From Apoderus coryli (lineage: Eukaryota > Arthropoda > Insecta > Coleoptera > Attelabidae): a DNA stretch of 64,000 bases. Both the position numbers and the translations under genes were made by a program. The stretch spans positions 992,001 to 1,056,000 of the forward strand of contig OU452210.1 in the NCBI GenBank assembly GCA_911728435.2, given 5' to 3'. Shown one piece after another: positions 54,532-63,224 of this stretch. The notes below the pieces were generated by a model, which was given only the letters and a program-made list of their open reading frames with translations, had not been told where the DNA came from and did not search any database. Numbering within the stretch: position 1 is the first letter of the stretch; every line of letters begins with the position of its first letter.

Positions 54532-55419
54532 ATGGCCTCTGTGGAGCTAGATAGACGTGTTATCAAACAAAGTCAACGAAAAACTGGCGCAGGTATTATA
54601 AACTCGTTAATTAATAATACCCCAATCGAACTCCATATACCTGGTTATCAATATTGTGGAGTCGGAACGAAATTACGGAAAAGACTGTTAAGAGGTGATT
54701 CAGGAGTTAATTCTCTAGATAAACTATGTAAAACACACGACATAGCGTATGCAAATAGTAATCATTTAAGTGAACGTCATAGAGCAGATAAAATCCTGGA
54801 AGATGGTGCTTGGGAATTAACTAAATCAAAGCAGATACCTGTGAATGAGAGAGCACATTCGTGGTTAGTAACAAACATTATTAAAACAAAAAGAAAGCTT
54901 GGATTAGGTATGAGGACTCCGTGTGTTACTCCTAAAAAAACGAGTGGATGTAAAAGAAACCGTTGTAATAGACGTAAAAATAATAAAAAACGTATAACAT
55001 TTGTTGGTGGTGTTTTAAAAAATATTAGACAATCTATTAAAAAAACGACTTGTGTGAAAAATAAAAAGAATAATGCTTTATCGGTTGCAAAAATAGCGTT
55101 AAAATGTGCTCGAAAATATGTTAAAGACATGGGAGGAAAAGAAAAAATTAAGACACCACGCATTATATCTATACCAAAAATTGGAGGTGTTTTGCCATTG
55201 ATCCCCATTTTTGCAGGATTGTCGGCATTAGGTAGTTTGGCTGGTGGTGCTGCAGGAATTGTAAGAGCTGTGAATGCTACAAAAAATTCAAAGGAGCAGA
55301 TAATAAACAACAAACATCGAAATAAATCAAATGCTCCGACAATCGTTGGAAGTGGATTACTACTCAAAAAACACCGCAATGGATTTGGATTATATTTAAA
55401 AAATCAAAAAAACTTGTAA
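54532..55419 (+). CDS. phospholipase A2 domain fused to adenovirus-core-like tail
   Basis: The intact 295-residue protein has a calcium loop YCGVGT (residues 41-46) and the catalytic HDIAY (69-73), the signature of parvovirus-type PLA2 used to leave endosomes. A basic, cysteine-containing linker follows (residues about 118-180). The segment 208-248 (PRIISIPKIGGVLPLIPIFA, then small residues) is hydrophobic and glycine-rich, like adenovirus core protein X. The C-terminus repeats a G-x-G-L-x-L-K pattern (274-290). L236-A-G-G and I271-V-G-S fit adenain cleavage consensus sites. It precedes the protease and may be fused to it by frameshifting. A role in entry and core condensation is inferred. 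Confidence 0.88.
   Translation: MASVELDRRVIKQSQRKTGAGIINSLINNTPIELHIPGYQYCGVGTKLRKRLLRGDSGVNSLDKLCKTHDIAYANSNHLSERHRADKILEDGAWELTKSKQIPVNERAHSWLVTNIIKTKRKLGLGMRTPCVTPKKTSGCKRNRCNRRKNNKKRITFVGGVLKNIRQSIKKTTCVKNKKNNALSVAKIALKCARKYVKDMGGKEKIKTPRIISIPKIGGVLPLIPIFAGLSALGSLAGGAAGIVRAVNATKNSKEQIINNKHRNKSNAPTIVGSGLLLKKHRNGFGLYLKNQKNL
55407..55413 (+). promoter_or_regulatory. candidate -1 frameshift slippery site A AAA AAC
   Basis: In the PLA2-core frame the end reads CAA AAA AAC TTG TAA, so A AAA AAC is a perfect X XXY YYZ heptamer, and the stop follows one codon later. After a -1 slip, reading continues CTT GTA AAC into the protease frame without a stop for 135 codons. I see no strong stem-loop or pseudoknot downstream by eye. 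Confidence 0.65.
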
Positions 55420-55820
55420 ACCCTCTACCACGAAGACCTCTATCAAATCTTGACATTATAAAATATGTTAATAGATTAAATATAAAAAATTTTCGCGGTG
55501 TTTATAGTCGCAATAATTTGAATAAAGCAGGTCCACTATATAAAGAATGTGCAATTGTAAATCTAGATAGTAATAGTGGTAGAGGCACACATTGGGTAGC
55601 ATATAAAAAACGCGGTAATATAGTTAACTATTATGATAGTTTTGGTAATTTACCACCGCCTCAAGAGTTAATACATTATTTTACAAAAAATATTTCACAT
55701 ACTCTTCTTAAAATATATTATAATTACAATTGTGATCAAGATTTTAATACGGTGTGGTGTGGACACCTATGTTTGAAATTTCTCAATCACGATGGATTCT
55801 ATACAGGAAATGAGTCGTAA
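55413..55820 (+). CDS. adenain-like cysteine protease, no start codon of its own
   Basis: The frame is open from 55326 to 55820 and contains no ATG at all. From 55413 it gives 135 residues with the adenovirus-protease pattern. H60 is in GTHWVAY, D75 in YYDSFG, Q109, and C116 in WCGHLC. The seven-residue spacing from Q109 to C116 equals that of the known enzyme. Conserved family sequence starts at about residue 12 (SNLDIIKYV). In the family it cleaves virion precursors during maturation. Expression probably needs the -1 shift at 55407-55413. Splicing into 55420-55500 is the main alternative (AG at 55506-55507 is one candidate). The end overlaps the next gene by 29 bases. Confidence 0.88.
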   Translation, partial: LVNPLPRRPLSNLDIIKYVNRLNIKNFRGVYSRNNLNKAGPLYKECAIVNLDSNSGRGTHWVAYKKRGNIVNYYDSFGNLPPPQELIHYFTKNISHTLLKIYYNYNCDQDFNTVWCGHLCLKFLNHDGFYTGNES

Positions 55821-56175
55821 TGACATAAAAAAAATGGCTCAGTCTTTACGTGCTTACTCACAATTGGGTAGTTTGATAAAAATGAATGAAAAACAACTTG
55901 CTGATATGCCTAAAGAGGTTCTGATTGCATGTGCTTCAAAGGAAATCGCATTGGTTTGGGACAAACTTCCTAAACATTTACGTGAAGACAACGATATTAA
56001 TAAATATTTTTATTGTATGGAACATTATGTGACAAATAATGCAAACGGTGACGAAATAGACGGCCCATTTCCTAGAAAAATATTCTGTGTTTCTTGTAAT
56101 ATTAGAGAAATTGACTTGGAGAAAGTGGTACATAAAAAGAAAAAACTACATCTATTCTGTTGCTGGTCGCAATAA
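55792..56175 (+). CDS. Maverick protein of unknown function with late CxxC
   Basis: The 127-residue frame starts at an ATG inside the protease end. It has a helical first half (MAQSLRAYSQLGSLIKMNEK, then LADMPKEVLIACASKEIAL) and a second half with EHYVTNNAN, a FCVSC pair and a terminal CCW. A small zinc site (FCVSC plus the final cysteines) is possible. Similar small proteins occur next to the protease in insect Mavericks. I know no function. Confidence 0.65.
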   Translation: MDSIQEMSRNDIKKMAQSLRAYSQLGSLIKMNEKQLADMPKEVLIACASKEIALVWDKLPKHLREDNDINKYFYCMEHYVTNNANGDEIDGPFPRKIFCVSCNIREIDLEKVVHKKKKLHLFCCWSQ

Positions 56176-56208
56176 AAGCAATATTTCAGTTTGATTTATT
56201 GCCCAGTC

Positions 56209-56943
56209 ATGTCGAGAACGTTTCTGTTGTCTGGAACATCTAGTGAGTTGTCTGCAGATTATTATCCACCAATTGAATTGGATACCTCTAGACGTTATGG
56301 ATTAGGATTAATTGCCTTTTATTCATATAACTCTATTTTAAATGTGGATGAAAAAAATAATAAATTCACATATAAGAAGCATAAAAGTGATGTTGATTAT
56401 ATTAATGTATTCATACCACCTGGGACGTATGAGATCGGTGAAATATATAAAAAATTGTTAATGTTAATGGGTTTACACAATTTCAGCGAGGATGAATATA
56501 AACAAATATTTCTTTTGTATCCGAATTCAAACACTTTGAAATGTGAATTATGGTCTATTTACGATATCGATTTCACATCCGACAATTCTATTGGCTCGCT
56601 ATTAGGATTTGAAAAAACAATTTTACTATCGAATACATTGGTCGAATCAACTTTACCGGTTGATATTATGAGAGTCCGGATCATATCAGTACATTGCAAT
56701 GTAATCAGTGGCGCATTTTTTAACGATATCGAATCACACACACTGTTTGATTTCGATATTGACGTCGAGCCTGGATATAGATTAACAAAGGAACCGCAAC
56801 ATATTATATATATGCCAGTTAAACCATTGGGACGTCAGTCAATTGAAAATATTACAATAAGAATTTTGGATGACACAGGTCGACTAATAAATTTTCGAGG
56901 TGAAAAAATTATTGTGAAATTAGAACTTAAAGTGCTCGATTAA
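56209..56943 (+). CDS. minor capsid (penton-like) protein
   Basis: I take the ATG at 56209 (MSRTFLLSGTSSEL) rather than 56191, since family resemblance begins there; this gives 244 residues. The middle has NSIGSLLGFEK and the end has PVKPLGRQSIENITIRILDD and RLINFRGEKI. This is the signature of the single jelly-roll vertex protein of Mavericks, the partner of the double jelly-roll major capsid protein at 57165. It forms the five-fold vertices in related viruses. The gene is intact. Confidence 0.88.
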   Translation: MSRTFLLSGTSSELSADYYPPIELDTSRRYGLGLIAFYSYNSILNVDEKNNKFTYKKHKSDVDYINVFIPPGTYEIGEIYKKLLMLMGLHNFSEDEYKQIFLLYPNSNTLKCELWSIYDIDFTSDNSIGSLLGFEKTILLSNTLVESTLPVDIMRVRIISVHCNVISGAFFNDIESHTLFDFDIDVEPGYRLTKEPQHIIYMPVKPLGRQSIENITIRILDDTGRLINFRGEKIIVKLELKVLD

Positions 56944-56970
56944 AAATAATAATAATACATAATATCATCA

Positions 56971-57162
56971 ATGGGGTTTGTTTACAATAATGTGATTAAA
57001 CACAACAATACAAATGTAAAGAATGATGTTTATATAAAAAAGAGGAAGAAAGAGATGTTAAGCAGCAGTAGTAATTACAACAGCAATGGTTCCGGTTGTG
57101 TCATTACTAAAAAAAATCGAACATTCCTTCAATCCATTGGTTTAAAAATTCGGAAATATTAA
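56971..57162 (+). CDS. small protein between minor and major capsid genes
   Basis: The intact 63-residue basic protein has a serine/asparagine-rich middle and ends KNRTFLQSIGLKIRKY. A short protein with a similar C-terminal NK-AFL-S-GL motif often precedes the major capsid gene in Mavericks. Its stop is followed after two bases by the capsid ATG. It may be a cement or capsid-associated peptide. Confidence 0.6.
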   Translation: MGFVYNNVIKHNNTNVKNDVYIKKRKKEMLSSSSNYNSNGSGCVITKKNRTFLQSIGLKIRKY

Positions 57163-57164
57163 GT

Positions 57165-58400
57165 ATGTCATCCTTATCTAATAAAATAAACATATTTGGT
57201 GAGCCTGTGTTTGACAATGTCTTGTCTAGCGTTCAAGAATATACATATAAACCATACGGTAGCCCCATATATAATAATTCAGATGAAGTTCGAATTCCGG
57301 TTAATTTCCAAGACTTAATATTAGACATTTCTGAGAGTTATATTTATATTGAAGGAACATTTCAAGCTGAGGATGACAAGAAACCCTGTTATTTATCAAA
57401 CAATTCATTAGCGTTTCTTTTCGAAGAAATAAGATATGAGATTGGGAATGAGCAAGTCGCCATGATTAGGAAACCGGGGATTACAACTTCCCTGAAAACT
57501 ATGGCATTATGTCCATATAGTCAAGAAAGAGGGCTTTGTAGTAGTGGCTGGGGCTTGTCCGAAGATTTCCAAGATATCCTGGATCCAACTAGTCATGTTT
57601 TCAGCGGTATATTACCATTGAAATACTTGTTTGGCATTGCTGAAGACTATAAGGGAGCTTTCATTAATGTACGCCACGAACTTATATTAATAATTGCTAG
57701 AAACTATAATAATAGTTATATTGGTGACGGAAGTGCTGTTTTAAAAATAAATAAAATTGAATGGAAAATTAATCACATAGTTCCCGAAGATAGTCAGAAG
57801 TTGAAATTGATGATGAAAATTAATAAAGGAGGACTAAATTCTCGAATTAATATAGCATTTCGGTCTTGGGACTTATACGAACTACCGAAATTACGTGAAA
57901 CTAGCTCAGACATATGGTCGATTAGAACAACTACGAGTCTCGAAAAACCACGTTATATTATAATTGGATTTCAAAATATTTCGAATTATGAAAACATTAA
58001 TATGGATGCCACGCAATTTATACATGCAAACATTTCCAATATAAGAACATATTTAAACTCAACAGTATATCCATATGAGAAATGGAATTTAGATTTCTCT
58101 AAAAAACTTTATGGAGCAGTATATCATACATATCAGAATATTCAACAAAAATATTATAACACAGAACATTCCGACCCAATATTAAGCTTGGGTCAATTTC
58201 CAAACAATCCGGTTTTCATTATCGATTGTTCTTGTCAACCAGAGGCAATCAAACATTCTAGCGTTGATATCAAATTAGAATTTGAAACAAGAGAATCTCA
58301 GTTTCCTGCAAATGTAAAAGTATATGCAATTATCATTCATGATTCTTATATGATGTATAATATTTCAGACGGTGTAGTAAACACGAAATTAAGTTTATAA
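57165..58400 (+). CDS. major capsid protein, double jelly-roll
   Basis: The intact 411-residue protein matches Maverick major capsid proteins throughout. Landmarks are the N-terminal NIFGEPVFDNVLSSVQEYTY, the SESYIYIEGTF strand, and FLFEEIRYEIGNEQVAMIRKPG in the first jelly roll. The second domain has KPRYIIIGFQN, PYEKWNLDF and QPEAIKHSSVDIKLEFET. The length is as expected. In the related viruses it forms trimeric pseudo-hexagonal capsomers. Its presence and integrity, together with ATPase, protease and minor capsid, mean the full morphogenesis set is present. Confidence 0.95.
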   Translation: MSSLSNKINIFGEPVFDNVLSSVQEYTYKPYGSPIYNNSDEVRIPVNFQDLILDISESYIYIEGTFQAEDDKKPCYLSNNSLAFLFEEIRYEIGNEQVAMIRKPGITTSLKTMALCPYSQERGLCSSGWGLSEDFQDILDPTSHVFSGILPLKYLFGIAEDYKGAFINVRHELILIIARNYNNSYIGDGSAVLKINKIEWKINHIVPEDSQKLKLMMKINKGGLNSRINIAFRSWDLYELPKLRETSSDIWSIRTTTSLEKPRYIIIGFQNISNYENINMDATQFIHANISNIRTYLNSTVYPYEKWNLDFSKKLYGAVYHTYQNIQQKYYNTEHSDPILSLGQFPNNPVFIIDCSCQPEAIKHSSVDIKLEFETRESQFPANVKVYAIIIHDSYMMYNISDGVVNTKLSL

Positions 58401-59390
58401 ATTAAATATTTGATTATGGAATGTAGGCATTGTATCACTAAAAAATTATAAATAAAATATATTATATAGTAAAATGATTTGTTTTATTTTTTTTTATATC
58501 TATTAGAAAAAAAAAACAATTTATAATGTAAATGTGTTATATGAAAATAATCTCATATTATTATCGATTTCAAAAAAGTAAAAAGTCTAGACAAAAACTT
58601 GTAACAGGCAATAAATGTATTCTATTCTATCAATTGTTTTAGATATAAAGGTAATATATATCATTTTACTTCCAAAAACCCAACAAATAATGTATATCTT
58701 TATTTTGTTGCTGTGCAATAAACACACAGTTTACCTATTGTTCCCATATTAACTATAAAAGAACCTATCTTTTCAGTTTTCCTATTATGTTTTGAAAAGC
58801 ATATAATACACATGTGAATTTTAGTAAACTAAATCAATTTAAATTCTTGAGAATGACATCTCACATAAATATCTATTTTTATTGCTGTGCTAATACATTC
58901 CTACGGAAAAAGTCTAGACAAAATTTTGTAACAGGTAAATAAAGTCACTTTACCTATTGTTCCCATATTAACTATAAAAAAAACCTCTGTTTTCATTTTT
59001 CCTATTATGTTTTGAAAAGCCTATAATATACAAGTAAATTTCAGTAAATTAAATCAATTTAAATTCTTGAGAATGACATCTCACATAAATATCTATTTTT
59101 ATTGCTGTGCTAAGAAGATAGTAAAAAAAAACAAGCTTTTATAGTTGTAGTATACAGTAGGTAGTCACAGATGTACTCAATAGATTAAAATTATTTTTGG
59201 GTATAATAGAATACAATAGAATGTGCAATAAAATGTATAGAAATAATTTTGTGGTTGGTAATAAACACCTATTGTTGCAATACTAACTACAAAAAAAAAA
59301 AAAAAACACCTTTTTCAGTTATCACAGTAAACCCAGCATATATTTATATACACACAATAAAAGCAAAATTATATATACATAAAATAATTA
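58401..59390. other. AT-rich non-coding region with a tandem duplication of about 220 bp
   Basis: The stretch 58730-58895 recurs at 58949-59115, offset by about 220 bases. Shared blocks are TTACCTATTGTTCCCATATT, CCTATTATGTTTTGAAAAGC and TTGAGAATGACATCTCACAT. A further shared motif AAAAAGTCTAGACAAAA occurs at 58577 and 58909. No gene. Confidence 0.75.
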
Positions 59391-59804
59391 TTATACTGTA
59401 TTATTATCTTCTTCTTCTTCATCGTTATCATCATCTTCATCATAATTTTTATTTCCTTCAATAAGATCGTCTAGGTGATATCTAACAACTATATCTGTCG
59501 GCATATATTGAATCGCATCAATTAAATACCGTTCTAAACCCAACTGAATAATTTCCACACAAAATGTTTCCAATGTGATAAATCCATCTCGGTATTTATG
59601 ACATAAATCACACCCCGTACTGAAGTCTTCTGCTTGTTGTAACACTTTATTCATTATCTTATCATCAAAACACACATTATAATCATAATTTGCAGCATGT
59701 GAACGATCGAATTCGAGATCGTGAAATTGTGCTGCCATTCGATTCACTGCAGACGGCAGATCTGTTGCAGCCGGCCAGTTTTCTGATGAATACACCATCC
59801 ACAT
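59391..59804 (-). CDS. small acidic Maverick protein, unknown
   Basis: The intact 137-residue protein is transcribed inward from the right repeat. It has an early region (AVNRMAAQFHDLEFDRS), a CDLC pair in STGCDLCHKY and a very acidic C-terminus (NYDEDDDNDEEEEDNN). I recognise no family. It mirrors the small protein at the left end (46754), each being the first gene inside a repeat. An early regulatory role is only a guess. Confidence 0.6.
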   Translation of the reverse strand: MWMVYSSENWPAATDLPSAVNRMAAQFHDLEFDRSHAANYDYNVCFDDKIMNKVLQQAEDFSTGCDLCHKYRDGFITLETFCVEIIQLGLERYLIDAIQYMPTDIVVRYHLDDLIEGNKNYDEDDDNDEEEEDNNTV

Positions 59805-59868
59805 GATTTTTAATAATTGAATGATCTAGAGGGAATAAATGCTGAGCATTTTATATAATACCGAGTGT

Positions 59869-59871
<3 letters not shown>

Positions 59872-59934
<63 letters not shown>
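59872..59934. repeat. TA microsatellite
   Basis: About 63 bases of alternating TA, just inside the right inverted repeat. The 61-codon minus frame through it is an artefact. Confidence 0.9.
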
Positions 59935-59941
<7 letters not shown>

Positions 59942-59986
59942 AAAGAATATGTGGGGGTTTCTCAAAATGATGTGGAAAGGATTAGT

Positions 59987-60384
59987 TTTTGACATATGCT
60001 AGTATAAGCCGTTTCTAGATCTCCTATCTCTATTCATGATTTGTTACAACCCTCTCTTTCTTCTTTATATAGTTGACACACACACACACACACGCATCTG
60101 TATATATTAGCCGTTTCTAGATCTCCCAATTTCTATTCATGCTGTGTAGTTTTCACATATTCTAGTATAAGCCGTTTCTAGATCTCTCATCTTTATTCAT
60201 GATTTGTTTGATACACCCATTGGCTTACGTAATGGACGGGTTTCTCAAATGATTAGGGGAAAGGGTTGCTTTTGACATATGTACATATAAGCCGATCTTG
60301 GAATAGTCCCCCCACTCTTGTTTGTCACGTACGTGACAAACAAGAGTGGGGGGACTATTCCAAAATCGGCTAATACACTCTACT
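59987..60384. repeat. Maverick right terminal inverted repeat
   Basis: Inverted match of 46076-46468, with three copies of the GAGATCTAGAAACGG motif, a shorter CA run and the box ATATAAAGAAG on the inward strand. It ends AGTAGAGTG (inverse) at 60384. Confidence 0.9.
60290..60371. repeat. 82-bp palindrome near the right Maverick end
   Basis: Same palindrome as 46089-46170, 13 bases from the element end, with the same single T/G imperfection in the same orientation relative to the end. Confidence 0.95.
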
Positions 60385-60390
60385 CATTCA
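60385..60390. repeat. Maverick target duplication CATTCA (right)
   Basis: Copy of 46070-46075 directly outside the right end. Confidence 0.95.
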
Positions 60391-62330
60391 AATACCTATA
60401 AGAAGTTTAGCGAAAAATTTTTTCGAGTCTAGAGGTACTATTGGAACAATTCAACAACATTTTCGACATTGTAGAACTAACGGAAACGTAGCAAATTACT
60501 GACATCAATAATTTTCAAATAGAGGGATATCGGATTGTGTACGTCAAAGATCATTATAATTATGACCATAGCTGTGTTAATATCGGAGGCACAAAGGACA
60601 CAAAAGTATCGTTGCAAATTGGCGAGAGTAAGGAAGTAGATATTATAGCAATATACAGAAACCATTCAGTTAATATACAGGAATTTACAAATGATTTAAA
60701 TACATTTCTTAGCCGGGAAATAACAAATAATAAGACAACTCTATTTGTGGGCGATATTAATATTAATTTAATTGACAATACTATGGACACTCATGATTAT
60801 CTAAACATCTATTACGAAAAAGGTTCCAAGTAGAGTTGAACGGAACTCAGAATGGTGCTTGGATCATATTTTCCTTAAAAGTAATAATATTCGGGACGCA
60901 ACGGTAAAACCTATCGTACTACACTCTAAAATATCTGACCACTACCCTATTATATTAAAGTTGAATTTTAATTTTGCATTTAATGGGAACAAAAATGATG
61001 AAACAATAACAAAAAAATACATAGATTATAACAAACTTGAAAACTTAGTGAAAGATGAAAAATGGTCTGCAATAAGAAACAAAGGTAATGTAGAAACACC
61101 AACACAGAATTTTTTAGATAGGCTACAGGCAATTAGTGGAAATAGTACAGATACAAAACAAAATAAAACTCACTTAAAAAAAACCTTGGATAACCTGCGG
61201 TCTGATTTCCTCTATCAAAGTCCGTGATAAAAAATATAGTGAGTATAAGAGAGCAAAGGATGAACAAAAATTAAATGAATATAAAAGGTATAGGAACCAC
61301 GTAAGAAATTTAACTAAAATACTCAAGGAGAACTACTATAGAAATATTATTAATGAAAATTTTAGTGACTCAAAACAGGTTTGGGAAACAATAAATTAAT
61401 TTAGTAATAAAAATAAAGGTACAAAGCAAATATTGAATATAAACCAAACAAAGAATCACCAGAACCAAATAGTTAGTCAGAGGGAGGAATTAGTTAGAAT
61501 ATTCAATGAACTCTATACTACGATAGGAAAAAATATGGCCAATAATATAAAAAAATCTTGTTTAGGACTAGAAACAAATATGAATGTTAATTTTGTGAAC
61601 CACACACCCTTTTTGTTCAGCCAGCGGATAATTATGAAATCATAGAAATAATCAATACAAAAAAACAATAGCTCTCTCTTACAGACCAATAAATCTTGTC
61701 TCAAATATAAGCAAAGTATTTGAAACATTATTGAAAAAAAGGCTTTGTGCTTTTATAGACAAGTATACCTTAATATCAGAATCGCAATATGGATTTCGTA
61801 AAAGTAAAAGCACTTCCGATGCTATAGCTAAAATAATAATAATAAAGGACTTTTATTGCAACAAATTTCTTACATTTGCAACAGGGCGAGTTTTAGTTCT
61901 GGGTTACATAATATGCTAATATGCAACCCAGTCTGTTCAGCTAACCCTGAGTCTGTTCAGCTAACCATGATATGAAATGATATACGAAAACAGATCACAG
62001 TGTGGTAGCGGAATTTTTCTGGATCTTGCAAAAGCTTTCGATTCTGTGTCACACGACGGCTGATCAATGAAATGGATAGATACGGTATAGGAGGGTGGCA
62101 AATAATTTATTTAAAAGTTATTTGACAGGACGCAGACAGGCAGTGAGTATTCTAGACAAACAAAGCATATACTTACCTATTTCATTCGGAATACCACAGG
62201 GGACGGTATTGGGACCAGTGTTGTTTAATTTATACATTAATGATCTGCATGTATATTCAAGGATCAAAAGAAGGAAAGAGGGAAAAAAGGGAGGAAGGGG
62301 AAAAGCAAACAAAAATTTTTCTTGATATTG
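60391..62330 (+). pseudogene. LINE ORF2 remnant downstream of the Maverick
   Basis: Starting a few codons after the duplication, broken frames read as a LINE endonuclease (IVELTET, VGDININLIDN, DHIFLKSNNI, ISDHYPIILKLN). RT follows: YRPINLVSNISKVFETLLKK, ESQYGFRKSKSTSDAIAKI, LDLAKAFDSVSHD, FGIPQGTVLGPVLFNLYIND. Many stops are present. The catalytic FADD block is missing because the frame leaves known sequence after 62250. It belongs with ORF1 at 45018. The Maverick entered near the 5' end of ORF2. Confidence 0.8.
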
Positions 62331-62552
62331 GGTATTGTGATTGCTGCACATATCCACAGGACGCAGACAAGGTTTCCTTAAGTGTCTTGTGGATGATGGA
62401 GAGATGACCGACCCTGTATGAAATATTGCGGAAAGGATATGTTTTGTTTTGTTTATTTCTTTGCATGCTTAGAGGATTAAGTTACAAAAATTATTCTAAC
62501 TAGATGTAAGTATTGTAAATGAATAAATTTATTATATTATTATATTATAACT

Positions 62553-63224
62553 ACATATTTGCTGTTTGAATATAAATTTAGTCACAAAATATAAAAGTGG
62601 GCAAAGCTTGGTTTAGTAGAAATGAGTTTTTTTAGATAAAAAGGGGTGAGTTCAACGCCTAGACCTTTGAATTTGGAAATTTACTTTCAACTACATATTT
62701 GCTGTTTGAATATAAATTTAGTCACAAAATATAAAAGTGGGACAAAGCTTGGTTCAGTAGAAATGATGTTTTTTACATAAAAAGGGGTGAGTTCAACCCC
62801 TAGACCTTTGAATTAGGAAATTTACTTTTAACCACATATTTGTTGTTGGGATATAAATTTAGTCACACAATATAAAAGTGGGACAAAGCTTGGTTTGGTA
62901 GAAATTATTTTTTATATATATATTTATCCTTTTGGGGTAAAATGAACGCAATGTTTCTTGATTTGGCAAATTTTCTATAATTTTGACAAATTTTGATTAC
63001 AAACAAACTTAATAGTCGAAAAATAAAAGCCTAGTCTGAACTGATGTGTGAGATATTAATATTTGATAAATTTATTTTAACATATTCACTACTTATCTGG
63101 TTGACTGTAAAAACGTGAATCTTGAATCTGAGTTTGATGCTAACTTCCACCACATGAAGCAAACTAAAACCATTAAAACTGTCGAAAACAATAGGCTACC
63201 TTTTCTAGGCTCTCTAGTTTTGGG
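62553..63224. repeat. right arm of the foldback element
   Basis: Two to three tandem units (to 62920) are followed by the inverted copy of the left outer arm, ending where similarity is lost at about 63224 (TTTTGGGATC). Confidence 0.8.

Larger units (their letters stand above)
46076..60384. mobile_element. complete Maverick/Polinton (adintovirus-like), 14,309 bp
   Basis: The ends are AGTAGAGTGTATTAG and its inverse, flanked by CATTCA. Inverted repeats of about 395 bp bound a gene set typical of animal Mavericks. Minus-strand genes are the integrase with chromodomain, fibre-like protein, a conserved unknown and the packaging ATPase. Plus-strand genes are PLA2-core protein, protease, minor capsid, a small protein and major capsid. 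DNA polymerase B survives only as a 3' stub. The other frames are open. It lies in ORF2 of a LINE. In the family the integrase inserts the DNA, the polymerase copies it from protein-primed ends, and the capsid genes suggest a virus stage. Confidence 0.96.
44694..62548 (+). mobile_element. LINE inserted in the foldback arm and itself split by the Maverick
   Basis: The foldback unit reads ...TTTACTCTCAACT at 44693 and continues ACATATTTGCTG at 62553, with AACT on both sides (44690-44693 and 62549-62552) as a likely short target duplication. The LINE carries ORF1 at 45018 and ORF2 after 60391. It ends in an AT-rich tail with TTATATTA repeats. Subtracting the 14.3-kb Maverick leaves about 3.5 kb. 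Confidence 0.75.
42704..63224. mobile_element. foldback element with long inverted arms, interrupted by LINE and Maverick
   Basis: The outer 300 bp on the left (from GTCCCAAAATTACAGAGCC) recurs inverted on the right (ending at 63224). Landmarks include the AGCCTAGAAAAGGTAGCC end block, the CATCAGTTCAGACTA block and TTTACCCCAAAAGGAT. Inside each outer arm are tandem units of about 145 bp. Without the nested LINE and Maverick the element would be about 2.7 kb and almost entirely palindromic, like Drosophila FB elements. No protein-coding gene of its own is seen. The target duplication was not found. Confidence 0.7.

Noticed and set aside
54777..55379. 200-residue minus frame with hydrophobic segments
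   Set aside because: It is the antisense of the PLA2-core gene, whose domains are clear on the plus strand.
54532..55820. PLA2-core and protease as one gene broken by a simple indel
   Set aside because: Possible, but the exact slippery heptamer one codon before the stop, intact reading on both sides and no other damage in the structural genes favour programmed shifting. Kept as the main alternative to test.
59810..59995. Minus frame of alternating Ile-Tyr
   Set aside because: Translation of a TA microsatellite.
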